Assembly: GCA_001485605.1 (NCBI GenBank)
Contig: FAON01000013.1
Coordinates: 1-64,000, forward strand
DNA: 64,000 bases
Reading direction: 5' to 3'
Source of the DNA: Candidatus Kryptobacter tengchongensis
Lineage (GTDB): Bacteria; Bacteroidota; Ignavibacteria; Kryptoniales; Kryptoniaceae
Within the stretch, counting starts at the first letter, position 1; every line of letters begins with the position of its first letter. The position numbers and the translations under genes were made by a program. Positions 34,767-44,033 of the stretch are shown piece by piece. The notes under the pieces are model-generated. The model was not told the DNA's origin. It searched no databases and saw only the letters and a list, made by a program, of their open reading frames with translations.

Positions 34767-37189
34767 TCCTCCGGAACAAACTTTAATATCCTTGATTTAC
34801 CATTTTCCAGTTTCTCTCTATCCATCTCAATTTTAACATATTCACCTTTCAAATAAAGCTGTGTCTGACTATCATAAAACCTGCTCATAATTTGCCCAGA
34901 TGGTCCCGCTGGTATAATTGAATATAATAAATTTTCCGAAAAATCAACAATTTGACGCATTGATGGACCGAGAACACAATTGAACGGTCTTAGCATGCTG
35001 AAACCAGCATTATTTACAGTTGTACCTGCACCACCGATCTCAAAAGGACCAAGATTAAAAATCTTATCAAGTGGTTTTCTCAACCCAAGCGGATGCACAA
35101 GTTCAAGCTTGTGCAACCTCCCCCAATGCCATGACAACATATCATCTCCAAGCAATTTCCTCAAACTATATATACCCTCCTCAAAACTTTTACGAATTAT
35201 CTCATCCCTTGTCTCAACTTTATCCACAGTTTTAACATCATCAAACCAAAGCGTATCATTTTCAATTATCAGCTGTTTTAAAATCCTAACTGGGACACCA
35301 GAATAGAATATGAACCTTTTGTAAAGTTCCCCTCCAAGTTCATCTTCAAATGTGTTTCTCATCATCGCAACAACAAAAGCGTTGAAAATTGTTGTAGCTA
35401 TATCATCACGAGAAAAATTGAAACCCCAGTTCTTTAAATACCTAAGCCCGTTTTTTACAAAATCGTTTGTAATTTCATTGCCATCAAATGCATTAATGAT
35501 ATACGGCGTTAATTCTTTTGCATAATGCGAAAAATAATCAAGTTGTAAAGTTTTAAAATCGTTTAACTCAAACTTTTCTTTTGATGATAGATATTCATTA
35601 ATTCTGATCGCCCTTGATTCTGGTTCCCAAAGATAAGTGATATAGTATGGGTAATCATCTGGAACAATCTTATTATTGGCTGTCGCGATGAAATTTTCTG
35701 GTGGATTAAAAACATTAGGTTGTTGATTAAATTGAACAAAACCAATCCAATCAAAATCATCAGTTTCACCAGAATTTAGCAATAATGGATTTAAATTCTT
35801 TCTTATCGGTATTTTACCAGCACAATAGTATCCAATATTTCCATATACATCAGCATAGATGAAATTCTGTGCAGGAACAGTGAAAAATTTAAGAGCATCT
35901 TTAAAGTCATCCCAATTTTTAGCATGATTAATCTTGTAAAAAACCAAAATTTCATCAGAGATCAAATTTCCAGTCCATTGCATTGAAACTGCTTTTGAAG
36001 TAATATATCTCGCATCAGCTTTAGGAATATATTCGGTAAAACTAAACTCATATACATCACTTATAATCGGTCCACGATGTGTTGAGAAAACCCTGAAGCT
36101 GTATTTACCTTTCCCCTTAACATGAATTACTTCTTCCCTTTCATTAAGGGGCAACCATGCTCCATTATAAAAGTATTTCTTTTCCACCGAATCAATCTTT
36201 TCAACATAGAAGTCTGTATCATCAAGCATCACATTTGTAAGCCCCCATGCGATATAATTATTTCTCCCGATGACTATTCCAGGGGTTCCTGGAATACAAA
36301 CCCCAAGCATGTCAAAGGAGCCATCGTTTAAATGAACCTGATACCATATTGATGGAAGCGAATAAGGAAGGTGTGGGTCATTAGCAAGCATTGGCTTACC
36401 ATTTTTTGATATTTTACCAGAGATAACCCATGAATTACTTCCAATTCCATCTGAAACCATTCCAAACATCTCTCTAAACTTAACATTCGCTTCAACGAAC
36501 TTCCCTGTCGGGACGACATATCTTTTTATGATAAGAGGGGCATTCTGAGGATACCGAGGTATCAACCTTCTAAATTTTTCCTCTCCAACCTTTGAAAGAA
36601 TCTCACTAAAAACTGGTTCATTCCACCACGCAAAATTTAACTGCCAAGCGATTAATCTTGTTATTAAAATGCAATCTGTTATGCTCCATTCATCAGGTTC
36701 ATACCCAAGTAATTTAAATTCAACTGGATAATTCCCTTTGTTCGTTTTGATAAAATAATTTACACCATCTGTGTATGATTTTAAGATCTCTATTGATTTT
36801 TCGCTTAGATATTTCTGCATTTTTTTAGCTGTCTCATTCAACCCGAGAGTTCTGAAAAGTTTGTCAATTTCCAGTGTCTCAATCCCAAAAATTTCAGACA
36901 ATCTCCCAGAGGCAATCCTTCTTGAAAGATCCATCTGCCACAATCTATCTTGTGCGGTCACATAACCGAGAGCAAAATAAAGGTCATGTTCATTCTTTGC
37001 AAATATATGTGGTATTCCATTTTCATCTCTATAAATATAAACTGTGTCAATTAAAAAGTGCGTTTTCAAAGTTCCTTCAAGTTTTGGATGTGATCTTGTG
37101 ATAAGTTTGTATGAAAGGATGATCACAGCGATCAATAAAACAAGCAAGATGAACGAAATTCCGGCAATGAACTTTGCAAACTTTGACAT
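34763..37189 (-). CDS. Penicillin acylase (Ntn-hydrolase) family protein
   Basis: An 808-residue exported or anchored hydrolase with an N-terminal hydrophobic segment (residues ~7-28). The alpha part includes DENGIPHIFAKNEHDLYFALGYVTAQDR. Ser251 in GIGSNSWVISG is the expected autocleavage site and N-terminal nucleophile of the beta chain. ANDPHLPYSLPSIWYQVHL and GIVIGRNNYIAWGLTNV follow. Family members cleave amide bonds in beta-lactams or acyl-homoserine lactones; the substrate here is unknown, and quorum quenching or cell-wall-related roles are both possible. It opens the run leading to rsfS and argS. Confidence 0.92.
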   Translation of the reverse strand: MSKFAKFIAGISFILLVLLIAVIILSYKLITRSHPKLEGTLKTHFLIDTVYIYRDENGIPHIFAKNEHDLYFALGYVTAQDRLWQMDLSRRIASGRLSEIFGIETLEIDKLFRTLGLNETAKKMQKYLSEKSIEILKSYTDGVNYFIKTNKGNYPVEFKLLGYEPDEWSITDCILITRLIAWQLNFAWWNEPVFSEILSKVGEEKFRRLIPRYPQNAPLIIKRYVVPTGKFVEANVKFREMFGMVSDGIGSNSWVISGKISKNGKPMLANDPHLPYSLPSIWYQVHLNDGSFDMLGVCIPGTPGIVIGRNNYIAWGLTNVMLDDTDFYVEKIDSVEKKYFYNGAWLPLNEREEVIHVKGKGKYSFRVFSTHRGPIISDVYEFSFTEYIPKADARYITSKAVSMQWTGNLISDEILVFYKINHAKNWDDFKDALKFFTVPAQNFIYADVYGNIGYYCAGKIPIRKNLNPLLLNSGETDDFDWIGFVQFNQQPNVFNPPENFIATANNKIVPDDYPYYITYLWEPESRAIRINEYLSSKEKFELNDFKTLQLDYFSHYAKELTPYIINAFDGNEITNDFVKNGLRYLKNWGFNFSRDDIATTIFNAFVVAMMRNTFEDELGGELYKRFIFYSGVPVRILKQLIIENDTLWFDDVKTVDKVETRDEIIRKSFEEGIYSLRKLLGDDMLSWHWGRLHKLELVHPLGLRKPLDKIFNLGPFEIGGAGTTVNNAGFSMLRPFNCVLGPSMRQIVDFSENLLYSIIPAGPSGQIMSRFYDSQTQLYLKGEYVKIEMDREKLENGKSRILKFVPEE

Positions 37190-37323
37190 AGTTTTTTCAA
37201 TTTTTTGTTTTAAAAAATTTACAAAAACAAGTTTTCATTTCAAATGTGTCTAATTTTTGATTTTGGAAATTTTACTTTATCTGGCTAAATTAAAATGCAA
37301 CAAAAATTAAAGCCACCCACATC

Positions 37324-39039
37324 ATGGATATCAAAGGAAAATCAGTTCTTATCCTTGGAGCATGGGGACTTGTCGGCTCAGCTGTTACCCGCCGAATAGT
37401 TCAAGAAAAACCAAGAAATATAATTGTTGCTTCCCTCAAACAGTGGGAAGCCGAAGAAGCAGTTGAGAAATTAAGAAAAGAATTCCCAGAATTTGACCGA
37501 AACTTTTTTATACCTTGGTGGGGCAACATCTTCGTCAGAGATGAATTTAAAGACATGAGCAGAGAGGAAATTTTATCAAACCCTGAATACAGAAGGACTT
37601 TGATCAACGACATACTCGGAGAGCTTACTGATGAGATATTAAAACAGTCAGCGCTTTACAAGCTACTGAACAGATTTTCACCCGAAATTGTGATTGATTG
37701 TATTAACACTGCAACAGCAATTGCTTATCAGGATATTTTCACATCTGCTCTTGAAGTTTTGCATTCAATTGACAGATTTAAAACTGGGGATGGTGAAAAG
37801 GAAAATATAATTGAGCCAGTTGAAAGATTACTCGCAACACTTTACATTCCCCAACTTATAAGACATGTTCAAATACTTTATCGCTCAATGCAAGAAGTTG
37901 GGACAAAGATTTATGTTAAAATTGGGACAAGCGGAACTGGAGGAATGGGCTTAAACATTCCATACACTCATAGCGAGGAAAGACCTTCAAAGGTTTTACT
38001 TAGTAAATCTGCCGTTGCTGGAGCACATACGCTTCTTCTCTTTTTAATGGGCAGAACCCCAGATGCACCTATAACAAAAGAAATAAAACCAACAGCAGCG
38101 ATCGCATGGAAAAAAATTGGATATGGAGAAATAAAAAGATTCGGTAAGCCAGTTGAATTGATTGATTGCCCGCCTGAAAAAGCATTTAAATTAAATGGAA
38201 CAATTGAATTGAGAATAACTGAAGATAATTTTGAGAAGCTCAACGAAACTTTAAAATCAGTTTTTATTGATACGGGGGAAAATGGACTCTTCTCAAGAGC
38301 CGAATTTGAAACACTTTCAACCCCAGGGCAGATGGAGTATGTTACACCTGAAGAAATTGCCGAAACGGTTATCTTTGAGATCAAAGGTGGTAATACAGGA
38401 CACGACATAATAAATGCGCTTGACCACGCTACGCTTGAACCAACCTATAGGGCTGGCTTTTTGACTGAATCAGCCTTAAAAAGGATGAGAGAACTTGAAA
38501 AACAATATGGTGTTGAAAGCATTGCTTTTGAATTGCTTGGTCCGCCAAGATTATCAAAACTTCTTTATGAAGCGCACCTCCTGAAACTTGCATTTGAAAG
38601 CATGGAAAATGTCATCAAACAAGATCCAAAGGTTATGAGCCAGAGGTGTGCCGAGATTATAAAGTCAAATAAAAAATTAAGAGCACAAATAATTTCAATT
38701 GGAATTCCAATTTTGATGCCAGATGGAGAAACTTTAATCCGAGGATATGAAGTTAAAATTCCACCATATCGTGGAGAAAATACCGTTAAAGTAACCCGTG
38801 AAAAAATTAACCAATGGGCTTACGACGGATGGGTTGATTTAAGAGTTGAAAACATGGAGATATGGAAAAAAAGATTCCAACAGATAATCAATGAAGTTGA
38901 AGCAATCCCACAGGAAGACACAAGTTCAAGGTTCGTGAGAACGAAAGAATACTGGGAAGATTTCAAAACGATAAATGAAGGTAAACTTGCTGGGTGGATA
39001 CTTGACCGAGAAGAGCATGGCATGAGGATGAAGTCGTAA
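37324..39039 (+). CDS. Large Rossmann-fold protein of unknown function
   Basis: A 571-residue soluble protein. The N-terminal NAD(P)-binding motif G12-x-x-G15-x-x-G18 (VLILGAWGLVGSAVTRRI) resembles the SDR/epimerase fold, but the length is about twice that of a typical SDR. The rest has conserved-looking patches such as VKIGTSGTGGMGLNIPYTHSEE and IPILMPDGETLIRGYEVKIP that I do not match to a known enzyme. It is transcribed away from the acylase gene across a 134-bp divergent gap and is followed by a nicotinamidase-like gene 66 bp on. An oxidoreductase acting on a nucleotide or sugar acid is possible, but no substrate can be argued. Confidence 0.75.
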   Translation: MDIKGKSVLILGAWGLVGSAVTRRIVQEKPRNIIVASLKQWEAEEAVEKLRKEFPEFDRNFFIPWWGNIFVRDEFKDMSREEILSNPEYRRTLINDILGELTDEILKQSALYKLLNRFSPEIVIDCINTATAIAYQDIFTSALEVLHSIDRFKTGDGEKENIIEPVERLLATLYIPQLIRHVQILYRSMQEVGTKIYVKIGTSGTGGMGLNIPYTHSEERPSKVLLSKSAVAGAHTLLLFLMGRTPDAPITKEIKPTAAIAWKKIGYGEIKRFGKPVELIDCPPEKAFKLNGTIELRITEDNFEKLNETLKSVFIDTGENGLFSRAEFETLSTPGQMEYVTPEEIAETVIFEIKGGNTGHDIINALDHATLEPTYRAGFLTESALKRMRELEKQYGVESIAFELLGPPRLSKLLYEAHLLKLAFESMENVIKQDPKVMSQRCAEIIKSNKKLRAQIISIGIPILMPDGETLIRGYEVKIPPYRGENTVKVTREKINQWAYDGWVDLRVENMEIWKKRFQQIINEVEAIPQEDTSSRFVRTKEYWEDFKTINEGKLAGWILDREEHGMRMKS

Positions 39040-39105
39040 CGAAACAAGAAAAATTTTTCATGCGTTTTTAATCTTGAAGTTAAAATCAAAATACGGAGGT
39101 GCGCC

Positions 39106-39771
39106 ATGAGAAAAGAACTAATCTTTTGGGATGTTGATACACAGTATGACTTCATGCTGAAAGATGGGAAGCTCTATGTTCCGAATGCCGAAGAAATAAT
39201 ACCCAACCTTGAAAAACTTTACAATTACGCTCGGAAAAACGGAATTCAAATTATGGGATCAGCTGATTATCACACTTTACAGGATGAAGAAATCTCCGAA
39301 AATCCAGACTATTTAAATACATTTCCACCGCACTGTTTGCAAAATACCCCTGGCTGGGAGAGAATTGATGCAACAAAACCATTGAACCCACTTTATATTG
39401 ATAGTCACCCCTACTCAAAAGATGAGCTTAAACTTATGATTCAAAATCATACAGGTGAGATAATTTTTAGAAAACAAAAGTTTGATGTTTTCTCAAATCC
39501 AAATGTTGATCCCGTTCTTGATCTCATAAATCCGAAAGAAATTGTCGTCTTCGGTGTAGCTCTTGATGTATGTGATGCCTACGCAATTGAAGGATTCTTG
39601 AAAAGAAAAAAATATAAAATTTATCTTGTTGAAGATGCAGTTAAACCAATATATGAAGATCGTGGAAAGCAACTTATTGAAAAATGGAGATCTGAAGGAG
39701 TAGAAATAGTCAAAACAGATGACATTGTTGAAAAAAACATACTGCTTGGAAAATTTGTCGCTGAAAAATAA
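39106..39771 (+). CDS. Nicotinamidase/isochorismatase-like cysteine hydrolase
   Basis: A 221-residue member of the isochorismatase superfamily. The catalytic triad candidates are an Asp in IFWDVDTQYDFM (residue 9 or 11), Lys122/125 in FRKQKFDVF, and Cys156 in VFGVALDVCDAYA. The pattern SADYHTLQDEE...FPPHCLQNTPG matches the metal-site and FPxHC motif of nicotinamidases, which turn nicotinamide to nicotinate for NAD salvage. GGAGG lies seven bases before the ATG. A terminator follows, so it ends the unit with the Rossmann protein. Confidence 0.82.
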   Translation: MRKELIFWDVDTQYDFMLKDGKLYVPNAEEIIPNLEKLYNYARKNGIQIMGSADYHTLQDEEISENPDYLNTFPPHCLQNTPGWERIDATKPLNPLYIDSHPYSKDELKLMIQNHTGEIIFRKQKFDVFSNPNVDPVLDLINPKEIVVFGVALDVCDAYAIEGFLKRKKYKIYLVEDAVKPIYEDRGKQLIEKWRSEGVEIVKTDDIVEKNILLGKFVAEK

Positions 39772-39794
39772 ACTTATCTCCGTTAAATTCATCA

Positions 39795-39822
39795 GGGGAA
39801 GGTTTCCCCTTCCCCTTTTTTG
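39795..39822 (+). terminator. Rho-independent terminator after the nicotinamidase-like gene
   Basis: GGGGAAGG pairs with CCTTCCCC across a five-base loop, followed by TTTTTTG. Confidence 0.85.
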
Positions 39823-39916
39823 TTATTCTCTTTTTAATTTTTATCTTTATTCTGTCCTCCCCAATTGGAGAGGATTTTTGATTTTTAATCTGGTAACAAT
39901 AAAAATTTTTCGATAA

Positions 39917-40975
39917 ATGTTTGAATACGTCGGTGTAATTCATGTTCATTCCACCTATTCAGACGGTACAGGAACAATACCCGAAATTGCAAAAGCTGCA
40001 AATGAACTTGGACTTGATTTTGTTATGCTGACTGACCACAACACTTTACAGCCAAAGCATGATGGTTACGAGGGATGGTATGGCGAAACAATGCTTATAA
40101 TTGGATATGAACTTAATGACCCGAATGATAAAAATCATTATCTCGTTTTCAAAGTTGACAAGGTTTTCTATCCAAATAATTCAGCAAAGGAATATGTACG
40201 AAAAATTAAAGAACTTAACGGAATTGGAATAATAGCTCACCCTGACGAAAGACGAAATAACTTTCAAGAATATCCACCATATCCATGGAATGAATGGGAT
40301 GTTGATGAATTTACGGGCATTGAAATATGGAATCACATGTCAGAATGGGTTGAAGGCTTAACACATGAAAATAAATTTCAAAGATTCATTCATCCATTGA
40401 AATCTTTGAAAGGTCCTTACCCTGAAACTTTAAAGCGCTGGGATGATATAGCAAGGAGAAGAAAGGTTGTTGGGATCGGTGGAGTTGATGCACATGGACA
40501 TAAATATAAAATATGGCAATTGTTTGAGGTTGAAATCTTTCCGTATAAAGTTATGTTCAGAGGTATTAGAACCCATATACTAATTGATGAACCAATTGAT
40601 AAAAGTAAAAAGGAAAATTTTGAACTTTACAAACAGAAAATTTTTTCAGCAATTGAAAATGGAAGATGTTTTGTGACATATGCTTATTTTGCAGATCCAA
40701 AAGGCTTCAGATTCTTCGCCGAAAGGAATGGGAAGCTCTTCCAAATGGGAGATTACATTGAAATAGATGAGCATCCAATTAAATTAAAGGCAACAACACC
40801 ACAAAACGCAGAAATAATTCTGCTAAGAAATGGTGAAATAACAACAAAAGTTTATGGAAACGAATTAATATATGAAGTTGGAGAGCCAGGAGCTTACAGA
40901 GTTGAAGCCTATTTTGGTGGAAAACCCTGGATTTTTTCAAATCATATAAGAATTGGAAATAAAGGACTGATTTAA
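39917..40975 (+). CDS. PHP-domain metallo-phosphoesterase-like protein
   Basis: A 352-residue protein with the four PHP motifs: HVHSTYSDGTG (His9, His11), LTDHNTL, IIAHPDERR, and GGVDAHGHKY. PHP enzymes are trinuclear-metal phosphoesterases, including histidinol phosphatases and nucleases. The C-terminal ~100 residues (CFVTYAYFADPKGFRFF, YRVEAYFGGKPW) form a beta-rich extension of the kind seen in CehA/McbA-type PHP proteins. Substrate unknown. It ends one base before purF. Confidence 0.85.
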   Translation: MFEYVGVIHVHSTYSDGTGTIPEIAKAANELGLDFVMLTDHNTLQPKHDGYEGWYGETMLIIGYELNDPNDKNHYLVFKVDKVFYPNNSAKEYVRKIKELNGIGIIAHPDERRNNFQEYPPYPWNEWDVDEFTGIEIWNHMSEWVEGLTHENKFQRFIHPLKSLKGPYPETLKRWDDIARRRKVVGIGGVDAHGHKYKIWQLFEVEIFPYKVMFRGIRTHILIDEPIDKSKKENFELYKQKIFSAIENGRCFVTYAYFADPKGFRFFAERNGKLFQMGDYIEIDEHPIKLKATTPQNAEIILLRNGEITTKVYGNELIYEVGEPGAYRVEAYFGGKPWIFSNHIRIGNKGLI

Positions 40976-40976
40976 A

Positions 40977-42458
40977 GTGTGTGGGATATTTGGAATTTAC
41001 GGTCATCCTCAATCTGCGTTGATGACATATTATGGGCTATATGCACTTCAACACAGAGGACAAGAATCAACAGGTATCGTCACCTGTGAAAAAGATGAAA
41101 TTACAGGCAAAGCAAGGTTCAACTTTTACAAAGGAATTGGGTTGGTTGCCGATGTTTTTAAAGATGAAAAAATAATCAATGAATATCTCAAAGGAACGTC
41201 TGCAATTGGACATAATCGCTATTCAACTACTGGCGCATCAAACAAGGCAAATATTCAACCTTTCGTTGTTCACTACAAGGGAGGAAATCTTGCAATTGCA
41301 CATAACGGAAACTTAACAAATACCCGCTCGCTTAGAAATAAACTCCAATCAGAAGGGACAATCTTCCAATCATCAACCGATACAGAGATCATTTTACATT
41401 TAATTGCAAGAAGTCAAAAGGAAGATCAAATTGAGCAAATAAAGGATGCGCTAACTCAAATTGAAGGTGCTTATTCGCTCGTAATTTTAACAGATAACAA
41501 ACTTATTGCGATCCGTGACCCATATGGTTTCAGACCACTTTCACTTGGAATTATGCCAGATGGAAGTTATGTTGTTGCATCCGAAACATGTGCTTTTGAT
41601 TTAATCGGAGCAAAGTATATCCGTGATGTCCTCCCTGGCGAAATTCTCGTAATTGATGATGACGCAATAAAAACGGGAGATTTAAAATCATACTGGATTG
41701 ATAAGAAAGTTGAAAGATGCGCATTCTGCATTTTTGAATTTATTTATTTTTCAAGACCTGATAGTAAAATTTTTGGCGAAAATGTTGATAAAGTAAGAAG
41801 AAAGCTTGGGAAATTGCTTGCACATGAACATCCAGCACCTCAATCAACAGATGAAGACAAGGTAATTGTGATAAATGTCCCGGATTCAAGCAACACTGCA
41901 ACGCTTGGATTTGTAACAGAAAGCAATAAACTTGGAAACAATGTCAAAATTGAGATTGGCTTGATAAGAAGCCATTATGTTGGCAGGACATTTATCCAAC
42001 CCCAGCAAAATATGAGGGAGTTAAAGGTAAAAGTAAAATTTAACACCGTCAAAGGTGTGCTTGAAAATAGGAGAGTTGTCATAGTTGATGATTCAATCGT
42101 TCGTGGGACGACATCAAAAGCGCTTGTGAAACTTATTAAAGAAGCTGGGGCAAGAGAAGTTCATTTCAGAGTCGCTTCCCCACCGATAAAATATCCATGC
42201 TATTACGGAATGGATTTCCCAAGTCAGGAAGAACTTATCGCTTCAAGGTTAAATGGAGATATTGAAGCAATAAGAAAAGAGCTTGGGGTTGAAACGCTTG
42301 GTTATTTATCCGTTGAAAAACTTCTTGAATCAGCTCCAAAACATTTAAATTTCTGTACCGCATGCTTTACTGGAAATTATCCAACACCCATTGAAGAAAA
42401 ACCTGAAAAATACGAGCACGAATTAAATATCAAAGAAGCAACCGAAAGATTTGATTGA
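40977..42458 (+). CDS. purF: Amidophosphoribosyltransferase
   Basis: First committed enzyme of purine synthesis: PRPP plus glutamine to phosphoribosylamine. The 493-residue protein has Cys2 (CGIFGIYGH) as nucleophile of the glutaminase domain and the PRPP loop VVIVDDSIVRGTTSK near residues 367-381. Cys in CAFCIFEFIYFSRPDS (residue 251), KYPCYYGMD and LNFCTACF match the [4Fe-4S] ligands of the Bacillus-type enzyme. Unlike that enzyme there is no propeptide, as GTG 40977 is followed directly by the Cys codon. It starts one base after the PHP stop. Confidence 0.96.
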   Translation: MCGIFGIYGHPQSALMTYYGLYALQHRGQESTGIVTCEKDEITGKARFNFYKGIGLVADVFKDEKIINEYLKGTSAIGHNRYSTTGASNKANIQPFVVHYKGGNLAIAHNGNLTNTRSLRNKLQSEGTIFQSSTDTEIILHLIARSQKEDQIEQIKDALTQIEGAYSLVILTDNKLIAIRDPYGFRPLSLGIMPDGSYVVASETCAFDLIGAKYIRDVLPGEILVIDDDAIKTGDLKSYWIDKKVERCAFCIFEFIYFSRPDSKIFGENVDKVRRKLGKLLAHEHPAPQSTDEDKVIVINVPDSSNTATLGFVTESNKLGNNVKIEIGLIRSHYVGRTFIQPQQNMRELKVKVKFNTVKGVLENRRVVIVDDSIVRGTTSKALVKLIKEAGAREVHFRVASPPIKYPCYYGMDFPSQEELIASRLNGDIEAIRKELGVETLGYLSVEKLLESAPKHLNFCTACFTGNYPTPIEEKPEKYEHELNIKEATERFD

Positions 42459-42459
42459 A

Positions 42460-43050
42460 ATGAATGGAAAATTTTTCAACATATCAAACCTTCTAAGTTT
42501 CAGCAGATTTATAATTTTAATCCCCACAATCTATTTTCTAACACTTGAACCCGGTATAATTCTTTTTGATGCATATGGATTTCAACTTTCTTTGAATCGT
42601 GCTATATCAATGTTTTTTATGTTTCTGCTTTACCTGAGCGATTTGGCAGATGGATACCTTGCAAGAAAATACAATCAAATTACAGAGTTTGGGAAAATAA
42701 TTGATCCACTTGCTGACAAAGTTTGCGTTGGTGCGATTGTTCTAAGCTTGGTTCAACAGGGCGATCTACCAGCTTGGTATGTTGGTATAGTGATAGGTCG
42801 CGATATATTAATTCTATCTGCAGGGGCTTATTTGAGTTCAAGGATAAAGTTTGTTCTCCCATCAAATAAGATTGGGAAATACACAGTTACATCAATTGCA
42901 GCTGTCATCGCCTTTTCAATGCTTAAGGTAAAAGGTTTAATCATGGACCTTTTAATTTCGGTGAGCGTTACGATGATTTTTATTTCACTTTATGTTTATG
43001 GAAAAAGATTTTTTGAACATTTGAAAAAAGCAAACTCTATTAGAACCTGA
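42460..43050 (+). CDS. CDP-alcohol phosphatidyltransferase (PgsA-like)
   Basis: A 196-residue integral membrane enzyme with the CDP-alcohol phosphotransferase motif LSDLADGYLARKYNQITEFG then KIIDPLADK (D-x2-D-G-x2-A-R-x8-9-G-x3-D-x3-D). It most likely makes phosphatidylglycerophosphate. ATG 42460 directly follows the purF stop (TGA-A-ATG); a TTG three codons earlier is possible but would overlap purF. About six hydrophobic helices are visible. Phosphatidylserine or cardiolipin-type activity cannot be excluded. Confidence 0.88.
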   Translation: MNGKFFNISNLLSFSRFIILIPTIYFLTLEPGIILFDAYGFQLSLNRAISMFFMFLLYLSDLADGYLARKYNQITEFGKIIDPLADKVCVGAIVLSLVQQGDLPAWYVGIVIGRDILILSAGAYLSSRIKFVLPSNKIGKYTVTSIAAVIAFSMLKVKGLIMDLLISVSVTMIFISLYVYGKRFFEHLKKANSIRT

Positions 43051-43071
43051 AAACAAATTTACACTTTTGGG

Positions 43072-44019
43072 ATGGGGATAATTGATAAACTCAACTTGAA
43101 AAAAATTAAAGATGGTTTGACAAAAACACGGAACAATCTACTTGAAAAAATTTCAAATTTATTTAGCACAACAAAAATAATAGATGAAAACTTTTTCGCA
43201 AACCTTGAGGAAATTTTAATAACCGCTGATGTTGGGGTTGACATGACAAACATGATAATTTCTGGCTTAAAAGAAAGATTAAAAAAAGAAAGTATTGACG
43301 ATACGAGAACAATTTTTTCTTTTTTGAAAGATGAACTTAATAAAATTTTAAACTCAGTTCATACCTTTCAAAACCCCGAGCCATTCGCTATTCCAGAAGG
43401 TGTAAAGCCATTTGTCATAATGATAGTCGGAGTTAACGGTGTTGGCAAGACGACCACGATTGGAAAACTTGCTTATAATTATAAATCTCGTGGCAAAAAA
43501 GTTTTGATAGGTGCAGCTGATACATTCCGAGCAGCTGCAAACGAACAGCTTGAGATATGGGCTGAAAGAGCCGGTGTTGATATAATTCAGCAACAAAAAG
43601 GAGCAGATCCCGGAGCAGTTGCTTTTGACACGCTCAAATCTGCACTTGCACGAAACATTGATGTCGTTCTCATTGACACCGCGGGACGACTTCACACAAA
43701 AACAAATTTAATGGAGGAACTTAAAAAAATTAAAAAAGTGATGCAAAAAGTAATACCTGATGCGCCCCACGAAGTTTGGCTTGTCCTTGATGCAACCACT
43801 GGTCAAAACGCAATTCAACAAGCAAGATACTTTACCCAGGCTGTTGGTGTAACAGGATTAATAATCACTAAACTTGATGGGACCGCCAAAGGTGGAGTTT
43901 TATTTGCAATCGTGAACGAACTTAAAATACCTGTAAAATTTATAGGAGTTGGAGAAGGCATTGACGACCTTCAACCATTTGACCCTGATGCTTTTATTGA
44001 TGCGATTCTTGAAAAGTAA
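43072..44019 (+). CDS. ftsY: Signal recognition particle receptor FtsY
   Basis: SRP-receptor GTPase that docks ribosome-SRP complexes at the membrane. The 315-residue NG-domain protein has the P-loop GVNGVGKTTTIGKLA near residue 120, DTFRAAANEQL, DTAGRLHT, and TKLDGTAKGG, ending GVGEGIDDLQPFDPDAF. The acidic A domain of E. coli FtsY is absent, as in many bacteria. Confidence 0.97.
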   Translation: MGIIDKLNLKKIKDGLTKTRNNLLEKISNLFSTTKIIDENFFANLEEILITADVGVDMTNMIISGLKERLKKESIDDTRTIFSFLKDELNKILNSVHTFQNPEPFAIPEGVKPFVIMIVGVNGVGKTTTIGKLAYNYKSRGKKVLIGAADTFRAAANEQLEIWAERAGVDIIQQQKGADPGAVAFDTLKSALARNIDVVLIDTAGRLHTKTNLMEELKKIKKVMQKVIPDAPHEVWLVLDATTGQNAIQQARYFTQAVGVTGLIITKLDGTAKGGVLFAIVNELKIPVKFIGVGEGIDDLQPFDPDAFIDAILEK

Positions 44020-44033
44020 CATCATATAAAAAA

